Assembly: GCA_017453465.1 (NCBI GenBank)
Contig: JAFTEV010000010.1
Location: 1 to 64,000, forward strand
Reading direction: 5' to 3'
Source of the DNA: Bacteroidaceae bacterium
GTDB taxonomy: Bacteria; Bacteroidota; Bacteroidia; Bacteroidales; Bacteroidaceae
Length of the DNA: 64,000 nucleotides
The position numbers were made by a program, and so were the translations under genes. The notes below the pieces were generated by a model. That model did not search any database. It saw nothing but the letters and a program-made list of their open reading frames with translations, and was not told the origin of the DNA. Below are positions 25,396 through 34,978 of the stretch, one piece after another; the first letter of the stretch is position 1; each line of letters starts with the position of its first letter.

Positions 25396-27195
25396 ATGGA
25401 CTCTTTTGATTGGCAAAGCGAGTATGCGCGCCTGACGACGGGCTATAGCACGGCAGTGCCGCGTCCGCTGATAGGCATTACCGGCAATTACTCGGCAGAG
25501 ACTTGCACGTTGGCCGAGGGCTACTATCAGTCGGTGTTGCGGGCTGGGGGCATCCCTGTGATTCTTCCGCCGTGGGAACCCGACGGACGGCTGGCTGAAC
25601 TGCTCGACCGCTTGGACGGCATCATCTTTTCGGGCGGAGGTGACCCCAACCCGTTGCTCTTTGGCGAGGAACCCGTCAGGGAGTTGCACAGCATCACGCC
25701 CGAAAGGGATATGCAGGAGTTGCAGCTGGTGAAGCTGGCTTACGACCGCCAGATTCCGATGCTGGGCATCTGCAAGGGCATCCAGATGATCAATGCGGCA
25801 CTGGGCGGCACGCTCTATCAGGACATCCACACGCAGATGGAAGGTGTGCGCATCAAGCACAGCCAGGACCAGGACCGCCGCTATCCGTCGCACACGGTCA
25901 GTGTGGAAAAGGGTGGCGTGCTGGAGCGGCTGTTTGGCCGGGACCAGCTGGCTGTGAACAGCTTCCACCACCAGGCGTGCAAGGATGTGGCTCCTTGCCT
26001 GCGTGTTTCGGCTGTGGCACCCGACGGTGTGATTGAGGCCGTCGAGAGCAATGAGCACAAGAGCATTCTGGGTGTGCAATGGCACCCCGAACCCTATATA
26101 CTGAGAAACAGCACGGCGATGTTGCCCCTGTTTGAGTGGCTGGTGCGCGAGGCGGCAGAATTTAAGGCGGCCAAGCGTCTGCACGACAGGTTGCTGACGC
26201 TGGATAGCCATTGCGACACGCCGATGTTTTTCCATCAGGGCATCGACTTCGGCAGTCGTGACCCCAAGGTGCTGGTCGATTTGCACAAGATGCAGGAGGG
26301 CCACCTGGACGTGACCATCATGGTGGCCTATCTGGAGCAGCAGGAGCGTGACGAGGCTTCGCTGGAGAATGCCACTGCCAAGGCCAACCAGATTCTGACC
26401 CAGATAGAGGAAATGGCGGCTCGCCACTGCACGGCGGTAGATATTGCCTATACGCCAGCCGACCTGTGGCGGCTGAAGCGGGAAGGCAAGCGTGCCATCA
26501 TGCTGGGCATAGAGAACGGCTATGCCATTGGGCATGAGCTGAAGAACGTTGAGGCTTTCCGTCGGCGGGGCGTGGTGTATATGACGCTGTGTCACAACGG
26601 CGACAACGACATTTGCGACTCCCACCGTCACCACGTCAAGAGCAGCACGCCGCGCACAGCCGACCCCGCAGTGGGCGAGCATGGCGGCGTGAGCGAGTTT
26701 GGCGAGCAGGTCATCCGCGAAATGAACCGCGTGGGCATGATGGTCGATTTGAGCCATGCCAGCGAGCAGTCGTTCTACGATGCGCTGGAGATTTCGTCCA
26801 CGCCCATCGTGTGCAGCCATAGTTCGGCCCGTGCGCTGTGTGACCACACACGCAACCTGACGGACGAGCAGCTGCGGGCCTTGGCACGGCGTGGCGGTGT
26901 GGCCCAGGTGACATTCTATCATGGATTCCTGAAGGCGCAGGGGCAGGCCAGCATCCTGGATGCCGTGGAGCACCTGAACCATTTCGTGAACGTCATGGGT
27001 ATTGACCATGTGGGCATTGGCACCGACTTCGATGGTGACGGCGGTGTGCCGGGTGTGGCCTCGGCCAGCGAGTTGATTAACTTTACGCGCCGCCTGTTGC
27101 GCGAGCGGTATAATGAGGCACAGATTCAGCAAATCTGGGGAGGCAACTTTCTGCGGGTGATGAATGAGGTGCAAAATTGTCCAATTGTCAAATGA
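25396..27195 (+). CDS. Fusion of C26 gamma-glutamyl hydrolase and M19 dipeptidase
   Basis: 599 residues, no signal peptide. Residues 1 to about 255 are a class I glutamine-amidotransferase-like C26 peptidase (gamma-Glu-GABA hydrolase type): nucleophile C126 in GICKGIQ and H230/E232 in QWHPEP. Residues from about 262 are a renal-type membrane dipeptidase (M19) with H272 and D274 in DSHCDTP, later EHGGVSEFG, SHSSARAL and GIGTDFDGDG. One polypeptide could remove a gamma-glutamyl group and split the remaining dipeptide. The last residues (CPIVK) are repeat-derived. The start 25396 is set by the promoter; the frame is open 44 codons upstream. Confidence 0.9.
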   Translation: MDSFDWQSEYARLTTGYSTAVPRPLIGITGNYSAETCTLAEGYYQSVLRAGGIPVILPPWEPDGRLAELLDRLDGIIFSGGGDPNPLLFGEEPVRELHSITPERDMQELQLVKLAYDRQIPMLGICKGIQMINAALGGTLYQDIHTQMEGVRIKHSQDQDRRYPSHTVSVEKGGVLERLFGRDQLAVNSFHHQACKDVAPCLRVSAVAPDGVIEAVESNEHKSILGVQWHPEPYILRNSTAMLPLFEWLVREAAEFKAAKRLHDRLLTLDSHCDTPMFFHQGIDFGSRDPKVLVDLHKMQEGHLDVTIMVAYLEQQERDEASLENATAKANQILTQIEEMAARHCTAVDIAYTPADLWRLKREGKRAIMLGIENGYAIGHELKNVEAFRRRGVVYMTLCHNGDNDICDSHRHHVKSSTPRTADPAVGEHGGVSEFGEQVIREMNRVGMMVDLSHASEQSFYDALEISSTPIVCSHSSARALCDHTRNLTDEQLRALARRGGVAQVTFYHGFLKAQGQASILDAVEHLNHFVNVMGIDHVGIGTDFDGDGGVPGVASASELINFTRRLLRERYNEAQIQQIWGGNFLRVMNEVQNCPIVK

Positions 27196-27224
27196 ACTGA
27201 TGTAAAATAATTAAGGAAACAGTT

Positions 27225-29849
27225 TTGGCTACAAAGAAAGATGAACTCACCCCGATGATGAGGCAGTTTTATGACCTCAAGGCAAAGCATCCCGATGCGT
27301 TGCTGCTGTTTCGTTGTGGTGACTTTTATGAGACATATAATGAGGATGCCAGCGTGGCTGCCGAGATTCTGGGCATTACGCTGACAAAGCGGAGCAGTGT
27401 GGCGGGTTCGTCGGCCAGCGGCACGGCCATGGCGGGCTTTCCCTATCATGCGCTGGACAGCTATCTGCCCAAGTTGGTCAGGGCGGGCAAGCGCGTGGCC
27501 ATTTGTGACCAGCTGGAAGACCCGAAGCTGGCCAAGAAGCTGGTGAAGCGTGGCATCACGGAGCTGGTGACACCGGGCGTGGCACTGAGCGACAATGTGC
27601 TGACGACGAAGGAGAACAACTTCCTGGCTGCGGTGCATTTCGGCAAAGCCAGCTGCGGCGTGGCTTTCCTCGACATTTCTACGGGCGAGTTTCTGACGGC
27701 TGAGGGCACGACCGACTATGTGGATAAGCTGCTGACCAACTTCTCGCCGAAGGAGGTGCTCTTTGAGCGCGGCAAGCGACTCATGTTTGAGGGGAACTTT
27801 GGCGGCAAGCATTTCACGTTTGAGCAGGACGACTGGATCTACACCGACGAGTCGGCTCGGCGCAAGTTGCTGACTCACTTCGGCGTGAAGAACCTGAAGG
27901 GCTACGGCGTAGAGCATCTGAAGAATGGCATCATTGCTGCGGGGGCTATTCTTTATTATCTGGAACAGACGCAGCACACCAACATCAGTCATATTCGCAA
28001 CATTGCGCGCATTGAGGAGAACAAATATGTGCGTCTGGACAGGTTCACCATCCGCAGTCTGGAGCTGGTGGCCCCGATGAGCGAAGGCGGAGTCAGCCTG
28101 CTGGACGTGGTGGACAAGACCATCAGCCCGATGGGAGGCCGAATGTTGCGCCGCTGGATGGTGTTCCCGCTGAAAGACGTGAAGCCCATTCGCCAGCGGC
28201 AGGACGTTGTGGAGTATTTCTTCCGCGAACCCGTCTTTCGCGACAGTGTGGAGGAGCAGCTGCACCACATTGGCGACCTGGAACGCATTTGCTCCAAGGT
28301 GGCTGTGGGCAGGGTGAATCCACGCGAGATGATGCAGCTGAAGCAGGCGTTGGATGCCATTGAGCCTATCAAGCAGATGTGCCTGGAGACCGAGAGCGAG
28401 GCCCTGCGGCAGCTGGGCGAGCGGCTTGACTCGTGTTCAGAACTGCGCGACATGATAGGCCGTCAGCTGAATCCCAATCCGCCGTTGGTCATCAACAAGG
28501 GCGGCACAATTGCCACGGGCGTGAGCGAGGAACTGGACGAACTGCGACGGATAGCCTATTCGGGCAAGGACTACCTGCTGCAAATTCAGCAGCGCGAGAT
28601 TGAGGCAACCGGCATTCAGAGCCTGAAGATTGGCTTCAACAATGTGTTTGGCTACTACATGGAGGTGCGCAATACGTATAAGAATATGGTTCCCTCCGAC
28701 TGGATTCGCAAGCAGACGCTCACACAGGCTGAACGCTACATCACGCAGGAACTGAAGGAGTATGAAGAAAAGATTCTGGGGGCAGAAGAGAAGATACTTG
28801 TGCTGGAGGGGCAGCTGTTCAATGCCTTGGTCACCAGTGCGCTTGACTATATCCCCAAGATTCAGCAAAATTCGGTGCTGATAGCCCAGCTCGATGTGCT
28901 GCTGTCGTTTGCCACGGCAGCCAAGGAGTACAGATACAACCGTCCCGTGGTGGACGACAGTCTGGTCATCGACATCAAGCAGGGCCGTCACCCCGTCATT
29001 GAACGGCAGATGCCTGTAGGCGAACAATACGTGGCCAACGATGTCTATCTTGACAACGAGCGTCAGCAAATCATCATCCTGACAGGCCCCAACATGGCTG
29101 GTAAGTCGGCATTACTGCGACAGACCGCGCTCATCACCCTTCTGGCTCAGATTGGCTCCTTCGTGCCAGCCGACTCTGCACGCATCGGATTGACCGACAA
29201 GATTTTCACGCGTGTCGGTGCTTCCGACAACATTTCGGTAGGCGAATCCACATTCATGGTGGAGATGAACGAGGCGGCCAGCATCCTCAACAACTTGAGC
29301 GAGCGTTCACTGGTGCTGTTCGACGAGCTGGGACGTGGCACTTCTACCTACGACGGCATCAGCATTGCGTGGGCCATTGTGGAGTACATCCACGAGAACT
29401 CCAGAGCCAAGGCACGCACGCTGTTTGCCACCCACTATCACGAACTGAACGAAATGGAGAAGCTCTTCAGCAGGGTCAAGAACTACAACGTCTCTGTTCG
29501 CGAAGCAAAGGGCAAAGTCATCTTCTTGCGCAAACTTGTGCCGGGCGGCTCGGAGCATTCCTTTGGCATTCATGTGGCGAAGATTGCTGGCATGGCTCCC
29601 GCCGTGGTGGGTCGTGCCGAGCAGGTGCTGAAGGAACTGGAAGCCAACAACACAGGCGACGGCATTTCGCGCCCGCAAACACAGAACATTGCCACTGCCT
29701 CGCAGAGTCAGCTCAGTTTCTTCCAGCTGGACGACCCTGTGCTCTGCCAGATTCGCGACGAAATCCTGGGGCTTGACATCAACTCGCTGACACCACTCGA
29801 AGCACTCAACAAACTGAACGAAATAAAACGCATTGTAAAAGGAAAGTAA
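27225..29849 (+). CDS. mutS: DNA mismatch repair protein MutS
   Basis: Recognises mismatches and small loops in DNA and recruits MutL; cytoplasmic. 874 residues. Mismatch-binding domain with the conserved F-x-E motif ([10 protein letters not shown]), connector, lever, clamp and ABC-type ATPase with Walker A GPNMAGKS and Walker [14 protein letters not shown]. The start is TTG 27225: it follows AAGGAAAC by a suitable distance and gives [15 protein letters not shown]; the next in-frame ATG is 10 codons later. A DUF4954 gene follows after 4 bases, which suggests co-transcription. Confidence 0.95.
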   Translation: MATKKDELTPMMRQFYDLKAKHPDALLLFRCGDFYETYNEDASVAAEILGITLTKRSSVAGSSASGTAMAGFPYHALDSYLPKLVRAGKRVAICDQLEDPKLAKKLVKRGITELVTPGVALSDNVLTTKENNFLAAVHFGKASCGVAFLDISTGEFLTAEGTTDYVDKLLTNFSPKEVLFERGKRLMFEGNFGGKHFTFEQDDWIYTDESARRKLLTHFGVKNLKGYGVEHLKNGIIAAGAILYYLEQTQHTNISHIRNIARIEENKYVRLDRFTIRSLELVAPMSEGGVSLLDVVDKTISPMGGRMLRRWMVFPLKDVKPIRQRQDVVEYFFREPVFRDSVEEQLHHIGDLERICSKVAVGRVNPREMMQLKQALDAIEPIKQMCLETESEALRQLGERLDSCSELRDMIGRQLNPNPPLVINKGGTIATGVSEELDELRRIAYSGKDYLLQIQQREIEATGIQSLKIGFNNVFGYYMEVRNTYKNMVPSDWIRKQTLTQAERYITQELKEYEEKILGAEEKILVLEGQLFNALVTSALDYIPKIQQNSVLIAQLDVLLSFATAAKEYRYNRPVVDDSLVIDIKQGRHPVIERQMPVGEQYVANDVYLDNERQQIIILTGPNMAGKSALLRQTALITLLAQIGSFVPADSARIGLTDKIFTRVGASDNISVGESTFMVEMNEAASILNNLSERSLVLFDELGRGTSTYDGISIAWAIVEYIHENSRAKARTLFATHYHELNEMEKLFSRVKNYNVSVREAKGKVIFLRKLVPGGSEHSFGIHVAKIAGMAPAVVGRAEQVLKELEANNTGDGISRPQTQNIATASQSQLSFFQLDDPVLCQIRDEILGLDINSLTPLEALNKLNEIKRIVKGK

Positions 29850-29853
29850 AACC

Positions 29854-31638
29854 ATGAGAGAACTATCTGTCAATGAAATCGCCATCCTTGAAGAACAGGG
29901 ATGCTGGGCCGAAGACTGGGCCGAGATTCTGGTGGAAGACGACTTTGCCACTTCTGCCATTCGCAACGTACAATTCTATGGACACGTGGAAATAGGCTCG
30001 CTCAATGGCAGCATCGAAGTGGCAGAAGGCTTTCTGCGCCGCTGCTGCATCAAGAACGCCATGTTGCGCAACGTCACCATCGGTGATGAGTGTCTCATCG
30101 AGAACATCAGCGGCTACATCTCAGGCTATCGCATAGGCAACCGCTGCTACATTGCCGACTGCGGCATCATCTCTGCGCAGGAGGGTGCAACCTTCGGCGT
30201 AGGGCAGACCCTTTCGGTGCTCAACGAAGGCGGCGACGGCAACATCGTGCTCTACCCTGGCTTGACCAGTCAGACGGCGTGGCTGATGATTAACTTTCCC
30301 GAAGTGCGGGCTTTGGCCCAGCAACGGGCGGCAGAGTTCTGCCAGTCGAACACGGCACTTATCTCCACGGGTACACGCATTGTGGGCACCAAGGAGATAA
30401 CCAACACGTGGATAGGCGAAGCCTCTGAAATAAAGGGAACAACCCGCCTGGCTGACTGCACCATAGAGAGCACCGACGAGGCCAGCACGCTCATCGGTTC
30501 CGATGTCATCATGGAGAAAAGCGTAGTGGCTCCAGGCGCCAGCATTACCGACGGGGCTAAGGTGTCGGACTGCTTCGTGGGCGAATCGGTTCATGTGGGC
30601 AAGGGCTTCAGTGCCGAAGCCTCGGCCTTCTTTGCCAACAGCTATATGGACAACGGCGAAGCCTGTGCCGCTTTCTGTGGCCCCTTCTCCACCAGCCACC
30701 ACAAGTCCACGTTGCTCATTGGCGGAGCCTTCTCCTTCTACAACGCGGGTTCGGGCACCAACCAGTCGAACCACGCCTACAAGATGGGACCCATCCACTG
30801 GGGCACCCTTGCACGTGGCTCCAAGACGGCCAGCGGCAGCCACATCCTTTGGCCAGCAACCATTGGCGCATTCTCCATGGTCATGGGCAAGGTGCAGACC
30901 CACCCCAAGGCACGCAAGCTGCCCTTCAGCTACGTCATTGCTGAAGGACTGAAGACCTACGTCGTGCCTGGCATCAACATCAAGACTGTGGGCACATGGC
31001 GCGACGTGGGCAAATGGCCTAAGCGCGACCTGCGTCCCCGTTCTGCCCGCCGCGACCTTGTAAACTGCGCCTTTCCCAATCCCTACGTCATCCAGAGCGT
31101 GCTTGAAGGCAAAGAACTCCTCAAGCATCTGCAAACCAAATATGGTCACGATGCTCCCGAATACGAATACAAGGGCTGCACCATTCGTCATGATGCTCTG
31201 GTGAAAGGCTTGCAATACTACGACATCGTCATCCGTCTCTTCCTCTACGAATACTTTGCCAACAACAGTGCTGAAGCCAGCGGCGAACCACAGAACGGCG
31301 CATGGCTCGACCTCTGCGGCATGTTGGCACCCAAGGTAGAGATTGACCGCATCATTCAGGATGTGCGCAGTGGCAGCATCCAGTCTGTCAGCGAACTGGA
31401 AAACATTCTCTCCGAAGTCCACACAGCTTACAAAAGCAACGCTCATGCCTACGCCCGCTTCGTCATGCAGCACGAAGGCGGCAGTATCTTCATCGACCAG
31501 GACTACTGGCTCAAGGAAGCCGAAAACGCCCATGCGCAGTGGCTCCAGATGGTCAAGGCCGACGCAGAACGCGAATACCAGCTGGGCGATGTCGAAGAAC
31601 AACAACTGCGCGACTTCATTTCACAATTCACAATTTGA
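29854..31638 (+). CDS. DUF4954 protein with left-handed beta-helix repeats
   Basis: 594 residues. Middle part (about 50-370) is built of hexapeptide-like repeats (e.g. AMLRNVTIGDECLIENIS, IGSDVIMEKSVVAPGASI), as in left-handed beta-helix sugar-nucleotide or acyl transferases. A helical C-terminal domain follows. The family is known as DUF4954 in Bacteroidetes and lacks an assigned function. No signal peptide, so probably cytoplasmic. The final residues ISQFTI are encoded by a repeat. It is the second gene of the mutS operon. Confidence 0.8.
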   Translation: MRELSVNEIAILEEQGCWAEDWAEILVEDDFATSAIRNVQFYGHVEIGSLNGSIEVAEGFLRRCCIKNAMLRNVTIGDECLIENISGYISGYRIGNRCYIADCGIISAQEGATFGVGQTLSVLNEGGDGNIVLYPGLTSQTAWLMINFPEVRALAQQRAAEFCQSNTALISTGTRIVGTKEITNTWIGEASEIKGTTRLADCTIESTDEASTLIGSDVIMEKSVVAPGASITDGAKVSDCFVGESVHVGKGFSAEASAFFANSYMDNGEACAAFCGPFSTSHHKSTLLIGGAFSFYNAGSGTNQSNHAYKMGPIHWGTLARGSKTASGSHILWPATIGAFSMVMGKVQTHPKARKLPFSYVIAEGLKTYVVPGINIKTVGTWRDVGKWPKRDLRPRSARRDLVNCAFPNPYVIQSVLEGKELLKHLQTKYGHDAPEYEYKGCTIRHDALVKGLQYYDIVIRLFLYEYFANNSAEASGEPQNGAWLDLCGMLAPKVEIDRIIQDVRSGSIQSVSELENILSEVHTAYKSNAHAYARFVMQHEGGSIFIDQDYWLKEAENAHAQWLQMVKADAEREYQLGDVEEQQLRDFISQFTI

Positions 31639-31790
31639 CAATTTACGAATTACGAAATCCGAATTACGAAATCCGAAAGACCATCCGGATGATTTCGTAA
31701 TTCGTATTTCGTATTTCGTATTTCCTCATTCTTAATTATGTATCCATCCCACATTCCTCATTCCTCATTCCTCATTCTGCTTTGTGCATT
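31620..31790. repeat. AT-rich microsatellite repeats spanning the gap between two genes
   Basis: Runs of TTCACAATTTGACAATTT, GAAATCCGAATTACGAAATC, TCGTATTTCGTATTTCG and CATTCCTCATTCCTCATTC. The left end holds the stop of the DUF4954 gene and the right end encodes the signal peptide of the next gene. GAAATCCGAA/TTCGTAATTCG sections can pair as a hairpin near 31650-31705. Confidence 0.8.
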
Positions 31791-32745
31791 CTTCATTGCT
31801 TGCACGGGCAACAAGAAGTCTGCCACCACAGAGGCTTACGAGCCACAGGCTCCAGCCTTCTGCGAAGATTCAGCCTACGCCTACGTAGCAGCACAATGCA
31901 ACTATGGCCCACGCACCATGAACAGTGCCGCTCACGACTCGTGCGGCAATTGGATAGCACGCAAATTCATGGAATACGGAGCCACCCTCCACGACCAATA
32001 CGCACCGTCCACCCTCCACGACGGCACGGCCATCCAGATGCGCAACATCATCGCCAGCTTCAATCCCGCAGCCCCCACGCGCATCATCGTCTCAGCCCAC
32101 TGGGACAGCCGCCCCTGGGCCGACAACGAAACTGACGAGACACTCCACACCCGTCCCATCGACGGAGCCAACGACGGAGCCAGCGGCATTGCTGTCATGC
32201 TCGAAATGGCACGCCAGTTCGCCCTCGATGCCGAGCAGCGAGCCGACTCCTCCTTCTTCCGCCTCCATCCCTCGCTGGGCATAGACTTCATCTGTTGGGA
32301 TGCAGAAGACAGCGGCTCCCACGGCCCTGGCAGCAGCACCACCTGGTGCCTCGGTTCGCAGTTCTGGGCTGGCACACGCCACATCGAGGGCTACACCGCA
32401 CGCTACGCCGTCAACCTCGACATGGTAGGCGGCAGCAAGACCATCTTCTGCAAGGAAGGGCTCTCCCTGCGCTCTGCCCCCACCATCGTTGACCGCATCT
32501 GGAGCACAGCCCAGCGGCTCGGCTACTCCAACTACTTCAAGAACGAAGAATGTGGCGAAATGATAGACGACCATCTATTCCTGGCTCAGGGCGGCATACC
32601 CTCCGTTGACATCATCGGCCTCGATGCCGAGGGTGACGGCTTCCCCTCCACATGGCACACCCTGGGCGACAACCTGCAAAACATCAACAAGGCCACCCTC
32701 AAAGCCGTTGGCCAAACCATGCTCGAAGTCCTCTGGACAGAATAA
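31738..32745 (+). CDS. Glutaminyl-peptide cyclotransferase, M28 fold, lipoprotein
   Basis: 335 residues. Converts N-terminal Gln of exported proteins into pyroglutamate. Lipoprotein signal (FFIAC, Cys22) suggests anchoring in a membrane on the periplasmic side. M28-type zinc site: SAHWDSR, D146 in DGANDGASG, E190 in WDAEDSG and TWHTLGD. Such enzymes are widespread in Bacteroidetes, where exported proteins commonly have Gln at +1; this is also true in this window. The signal peptide is encoded by CATTCCT repeats. An M28 aminopeptidase is the alternative, but the WDAEDSGSHG region favours the cyclase. The next gene (sufE) is 15 bases downstream. Confidence 0.82.
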   Translation: MYPSHIPHSSFLILLCAFFIACTGNKKSATTEAYEPQAPAFCEDSAYAYVAAQCNYGPRTMNSAAHDSCGNWIARKFMEYGATLHDQYAPSTLHDGTAIQMRNIIASFNPAAPTRIIVSAHWDSRPWADNETDETLHTRPIDGANDGASGIAVMLEMARQFALDAEQRADSSFFRLHPSLGIDFICWDAEDSGSHGPGSSTTWCLGSQFWAGTRHIEGYTARYAVNLDMVGGSKTIFCKEGLSLRSAPTIVDRIWSTAQRLGYSNYFKNEECGEMIDDHLFLAQGGIPSVDIIGLDAEGDGFPSTWHTLGDNLQNINKATLKAVGQTMLEVLWTE

Positions 32746-32760
32746 AGAGAATTACCCCCC

Positions 32761-33183
32761 ATGTCAATAGAACAAATTCAACAAGAAATCATCGAAGAAT
32801 TCTCCGATTACGACGACTGGATGGACAAATACCAGTTGCTCATCGACCTCGGCAGCGAACAAGAACCGCTGCCCGAACAGTACAAGACAAACGCCAACCT
32901 CATCGACGGCTGCCAAAGCCGCGTCTGGCTCCAGGCCGACCTCACGCCCGCTGGCACCATCCACTTCCAGGCCGAGAGCGATGCCCTCATCGTCAAAGGC
33001 ATTGTCACCCTCCTCATCCGAGTGCTCGACAACCAGACACCCGACGACATCCTCTCTGCCGACCTCCACTTCATCGACGACATCGGCCTGCGCGAGCACC
33101 TCTCCCCCACGCGCTCCAACGGCCTGCTCGCCATGCTCAAGCAGATGAAACTCTATGCCCTGGCGTTCAAGGCAAAAGGCTAA
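32761..33183 (+). CDS. sufE: SufE family Fe-S cluster assembly protein
   Basis: 140 residues, cytoplasmic. Accepts sulfur from the desulfurase SufS. The conserved Cys sits in DGCQSRVWL (about residue 51) and the overall fold is typical: YDDWMDKYQLLIDLG ... LIDGCQSRVW ... LLIRVLDNQTPDDI. SufBCDS genes are not in the window. The 3' end overlaps the convergent BaiN gene by 17 bases. Confidence 0.93.
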   Translation: MSIEQIQQEIIEEFSDYDDWMDKYQLLIDLGSEQEPLPEQYKTNANLIDGCQSRVWLQADLTPAGTIHFQAESDALIVKGIVTLLIRVLDNQTPDDILSADLHFIDDIGLREHLSPTRSNGLLAMLKQMKLYALAFKAKG

Positions 33184-34303
33184 AGGCTATCCCCCTTGCC
33201 ACAGCATCGGCGGTGGTCCAGGCAGCCTGGAAGTTGAAGCCGCCGGTGATGCCGTCAATATCGAGCACCTCGCCTGCATAGTACAGGCGGGGTGCTTGTT
33301 TGCTTTCCAGAGTGTGGCTGTTGACGGTGTCCAGGGGAATGCCGCCGCAGGTGACGAACTCCTCCTTGTAATGGTAGCGGCCACTGATGCGATACTGGTC
33401 GTTGGTGAGGAGTTCCGTGAGGCGGCTCAGTTGCTTGGGGCCGATTTCGCGGCAACGCCTGTCGCCGAGGCCGATTTTAGCGAGCAGGTAGTGCCAGAGG
33501 CGTGCATTGAGGCTATAGGGACGCACGCCCGCAAGTGTCTTGGCCTCGTTTTCCCTTAATATATAAATAATGTGTGTGCGGACAAGCTCCGTGTTCGTTT
33601 CGCCCGTCCAGTTGATGCTGAGCGGTGCTTGATAGGCGTGTTCGGCCAGATACCTTGCGGCATACGACGACAACTTCAGGATGGCAGGTCCGCTCATGCC
33701 CCAGTGGGTGATGAGCAGCGGCCCCTCGGCCCTGAACTTGGTGCCCGGTATGCTGCTAAGGACGTGCTCTGCCACCGTGCCCATCAGCCCGTGGAGTTCC
33801 GTGTCGGCAATGTTGAAGGTGAAGAGCGAGGGCACACCGCCACCGCCACCCGTCGTTACCACCACAAAGTCATAACTGCCGAGCAGCTGCCTGGGGTCTT
33901 CCACCTTGCAGTTCAGCCGAATCCCTATGCCGTGCCGACGGGCTTCGCCGAGGAAGCACTGGATGATGGCGTGGCTGTCTTGTGCCGCCGGAAACACGCA
34001 CTGGTCGGGCTGCACCACCAGCGGCACCCCGTGCTGCTCAAACCAGCGAAAGGCATCTTCGGGGCCAAACTGCTTGAACAGCCGTTTCAGCAGCCTATGG
34101 CCTCGCGGATAGGCTTGGCTCAGGTCGCTGATGTCGGCAAACGTGTTGGTGCAGTTGCAACGTCCGCCGCCCGAAATTTCCACTTTCCGCAGCACACGCC
34201 GCTGCTGTTCCAGGATGGTGACCTCCATCCCCGGCATCAGTTCCTTCAGGCGGATGGCGCAGAAGAACCCTGCCGCTCCGCCGCCTACAATTGCTGTCTT
34301 CAT
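33167..34303 (-). CDS. NAD(P)/FAD-dependent oxidoreductase, BaiN/HI0933 family
   Basis: 378 residues. N-terminal FAD-binding GGGAAGFFCAIRL, then KVEISGGGRCNCTN typical of the HI0933/BaiN family, and a C-terminal motif AGEVLDIDGITGGFNFQAAW. Members are flavoproteins of mostly unknown role; some act in bile acid 7-dehydroxylation. ATG 34303 begins the FAD motif, and the -7 box at 34328-34335 leaves little room for the upstream in-frame ATG. Substrate unknown. Confidence 0.88.
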   Translation of the reverse strand: MKTAIVGGGAAGFFCAIRLKELMPGMEVTILEQQRRVLRKVEISGGGRCNCTNTFADISDLSQAYPRGHRLLKRLFKQFGPEDAFRWFEQHGVPLVVQPDQCVFPAAQDSHAIIQCFLGEARRHGIGIRLNCKVEDPRQLLGSYDFVVVTTGGGGGVPSLFTFNIADTELHGLMGTVAEHVLSSIPGTKFRAEGPLLITHWGMSGPAILKLSSYAARYLAEHAYQAPLSINWTGETNTELVRTHIIYILRENEAKTLAGVRPYSLNARLWHYLLAKIGLGDRRCREIGPKQLSRLTELLTNDQYRISGRYHYKEEFVTCGGIPLDTVNSHTLESKQAPRLYYAGEVLDIDGITGGFNFQAAWTTADAVARGIAFSLLP

Positions 34304-34327
34304 GTTCCCCAGATGTTGATTTGGCTG

Positions 34328-34335
34328 CAAAATTA
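34328..34335 (-). promoter_or_regulatory. -7 box TAATTTTG for the BaiN-type gene
   Basis: TAnnTTTG element, 25 bases before ATG 34303. Confidence 0.6.
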
Positions 34336-34723
34336 AGTCTTTTCGCCGTTCCGTCAAAGCGAAACGCCCACAGAATTGAAGTCAATTTTCCGAGTGCGTG
34401 CATTTTCTTTTTCCTCCCACCGAACAGCATTTTCCTCCACACTCGCAAAGAAAGTTGACGCAACGGCGTTGTTTGTAAAAACAATGTACGTTGTTTTCAA
34501 AAACAACGCCGATGTTTATAAAAACAACTCCGTTGCGTCAACTTTCCTTGCCACACAGAGCAGTTTTCTTCCCTGCACCCCTCGATTTTGATGCACACCG
34601 AGGCAGCAGGGGCACCTCAGTCGGGGCGCGGCGGGAATGCTGTGGGGTGGTCGGTAAAAGCACTTTTGCCCATGTTTGGGTTACTTTTTATGCAAAAATC
34701 ACTTGTGATTCAAAAACTTTTTG
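34336..34723. other. Intergenic region with a palindrome array
   Basis: About 390 bases with no credible gene. The structured part is 34450-34546; the right end carries the promoter of the first toxin-antitoxin locus. Confidence 0.6.
34450..34546. repeat. Inverted repeat enclosing a 21-22 bp palindrome array
   Basis: Perfect 17-bp arms GAAAGTTGACGCAACGG (34450-34466) and 34530-34546. Inside, three units start at 34468, 34490 and 34511; each is nearly palindromic (e.g. GTTGTTTTCAAAAACAAC). The architecture equals that of 9868-9999 but the sequence differs. Confidence 0.88.
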
Positions 34724-34731
34724 TACCTTTG
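34724..34731 (+). promoter_or_regulatory. -7 box TACCTTTG for toxin-antitoxin locus 1
   Basis: TAnnTTTG element 20 bases before the antitoxin start, with a TTG 18 bases upstream as a possible -33 element. Confidence 0.65.
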
Positions 34732-34750
34732 CAGCTGAAATGTAAAAATT

Positions 34751-34978
34751 ATGTGCACAGTGACATTGGAGTATAATCAAAGTAATGCACTGGCACGGCG
34801 CAAGCTCGCCGCACTACTTGCAACGGGGCTGTTTATGCAAAAGGACTTTCAGCCCGATGAGTCTGCGACGGGCGAACTAGTGTCCGAAGAGCAGGAAGCC
34901 CGCCGTAAGTTTAGGGATGAGTTTCTTTATGCTTCCAAAATAATGTCAGCCAAAGCTTTTGCCCGCCATTTGCAATGA
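34751..34978 (+). CDS. Small putative antitoxin, partner of a PemK-like toxin
   Basis: 75 residues: MCTVTLEYNQSNALARRKL, AALLATGLFMQKDF, ending ASKIMSAKAFARHLQ. The short strand followed by helices (VTLEYNQSNALARRKLA) resembles antitoxins of Bacteroidetes, where this motif often precedes a toxin gene. Stop and toxin start overlap (ATGA at 34975). The open frame is intact. It should bind its own promoter and the toxin; here the toxin has decayed. Confidence 0.65.
   Translation: MCTVTLEYNQSNALARRKLAALLATGLFMQKDFQPDESATGELVSEEQEARRKFRDEFLYASKIMSAKAFARHLQ

Noticed and set aside
25234..27174. 646-codon open frame on the minus strand
   Set aside because: Antisense shadow of the C26-M19 gene, whose catalytic motifs are in the plus strand.
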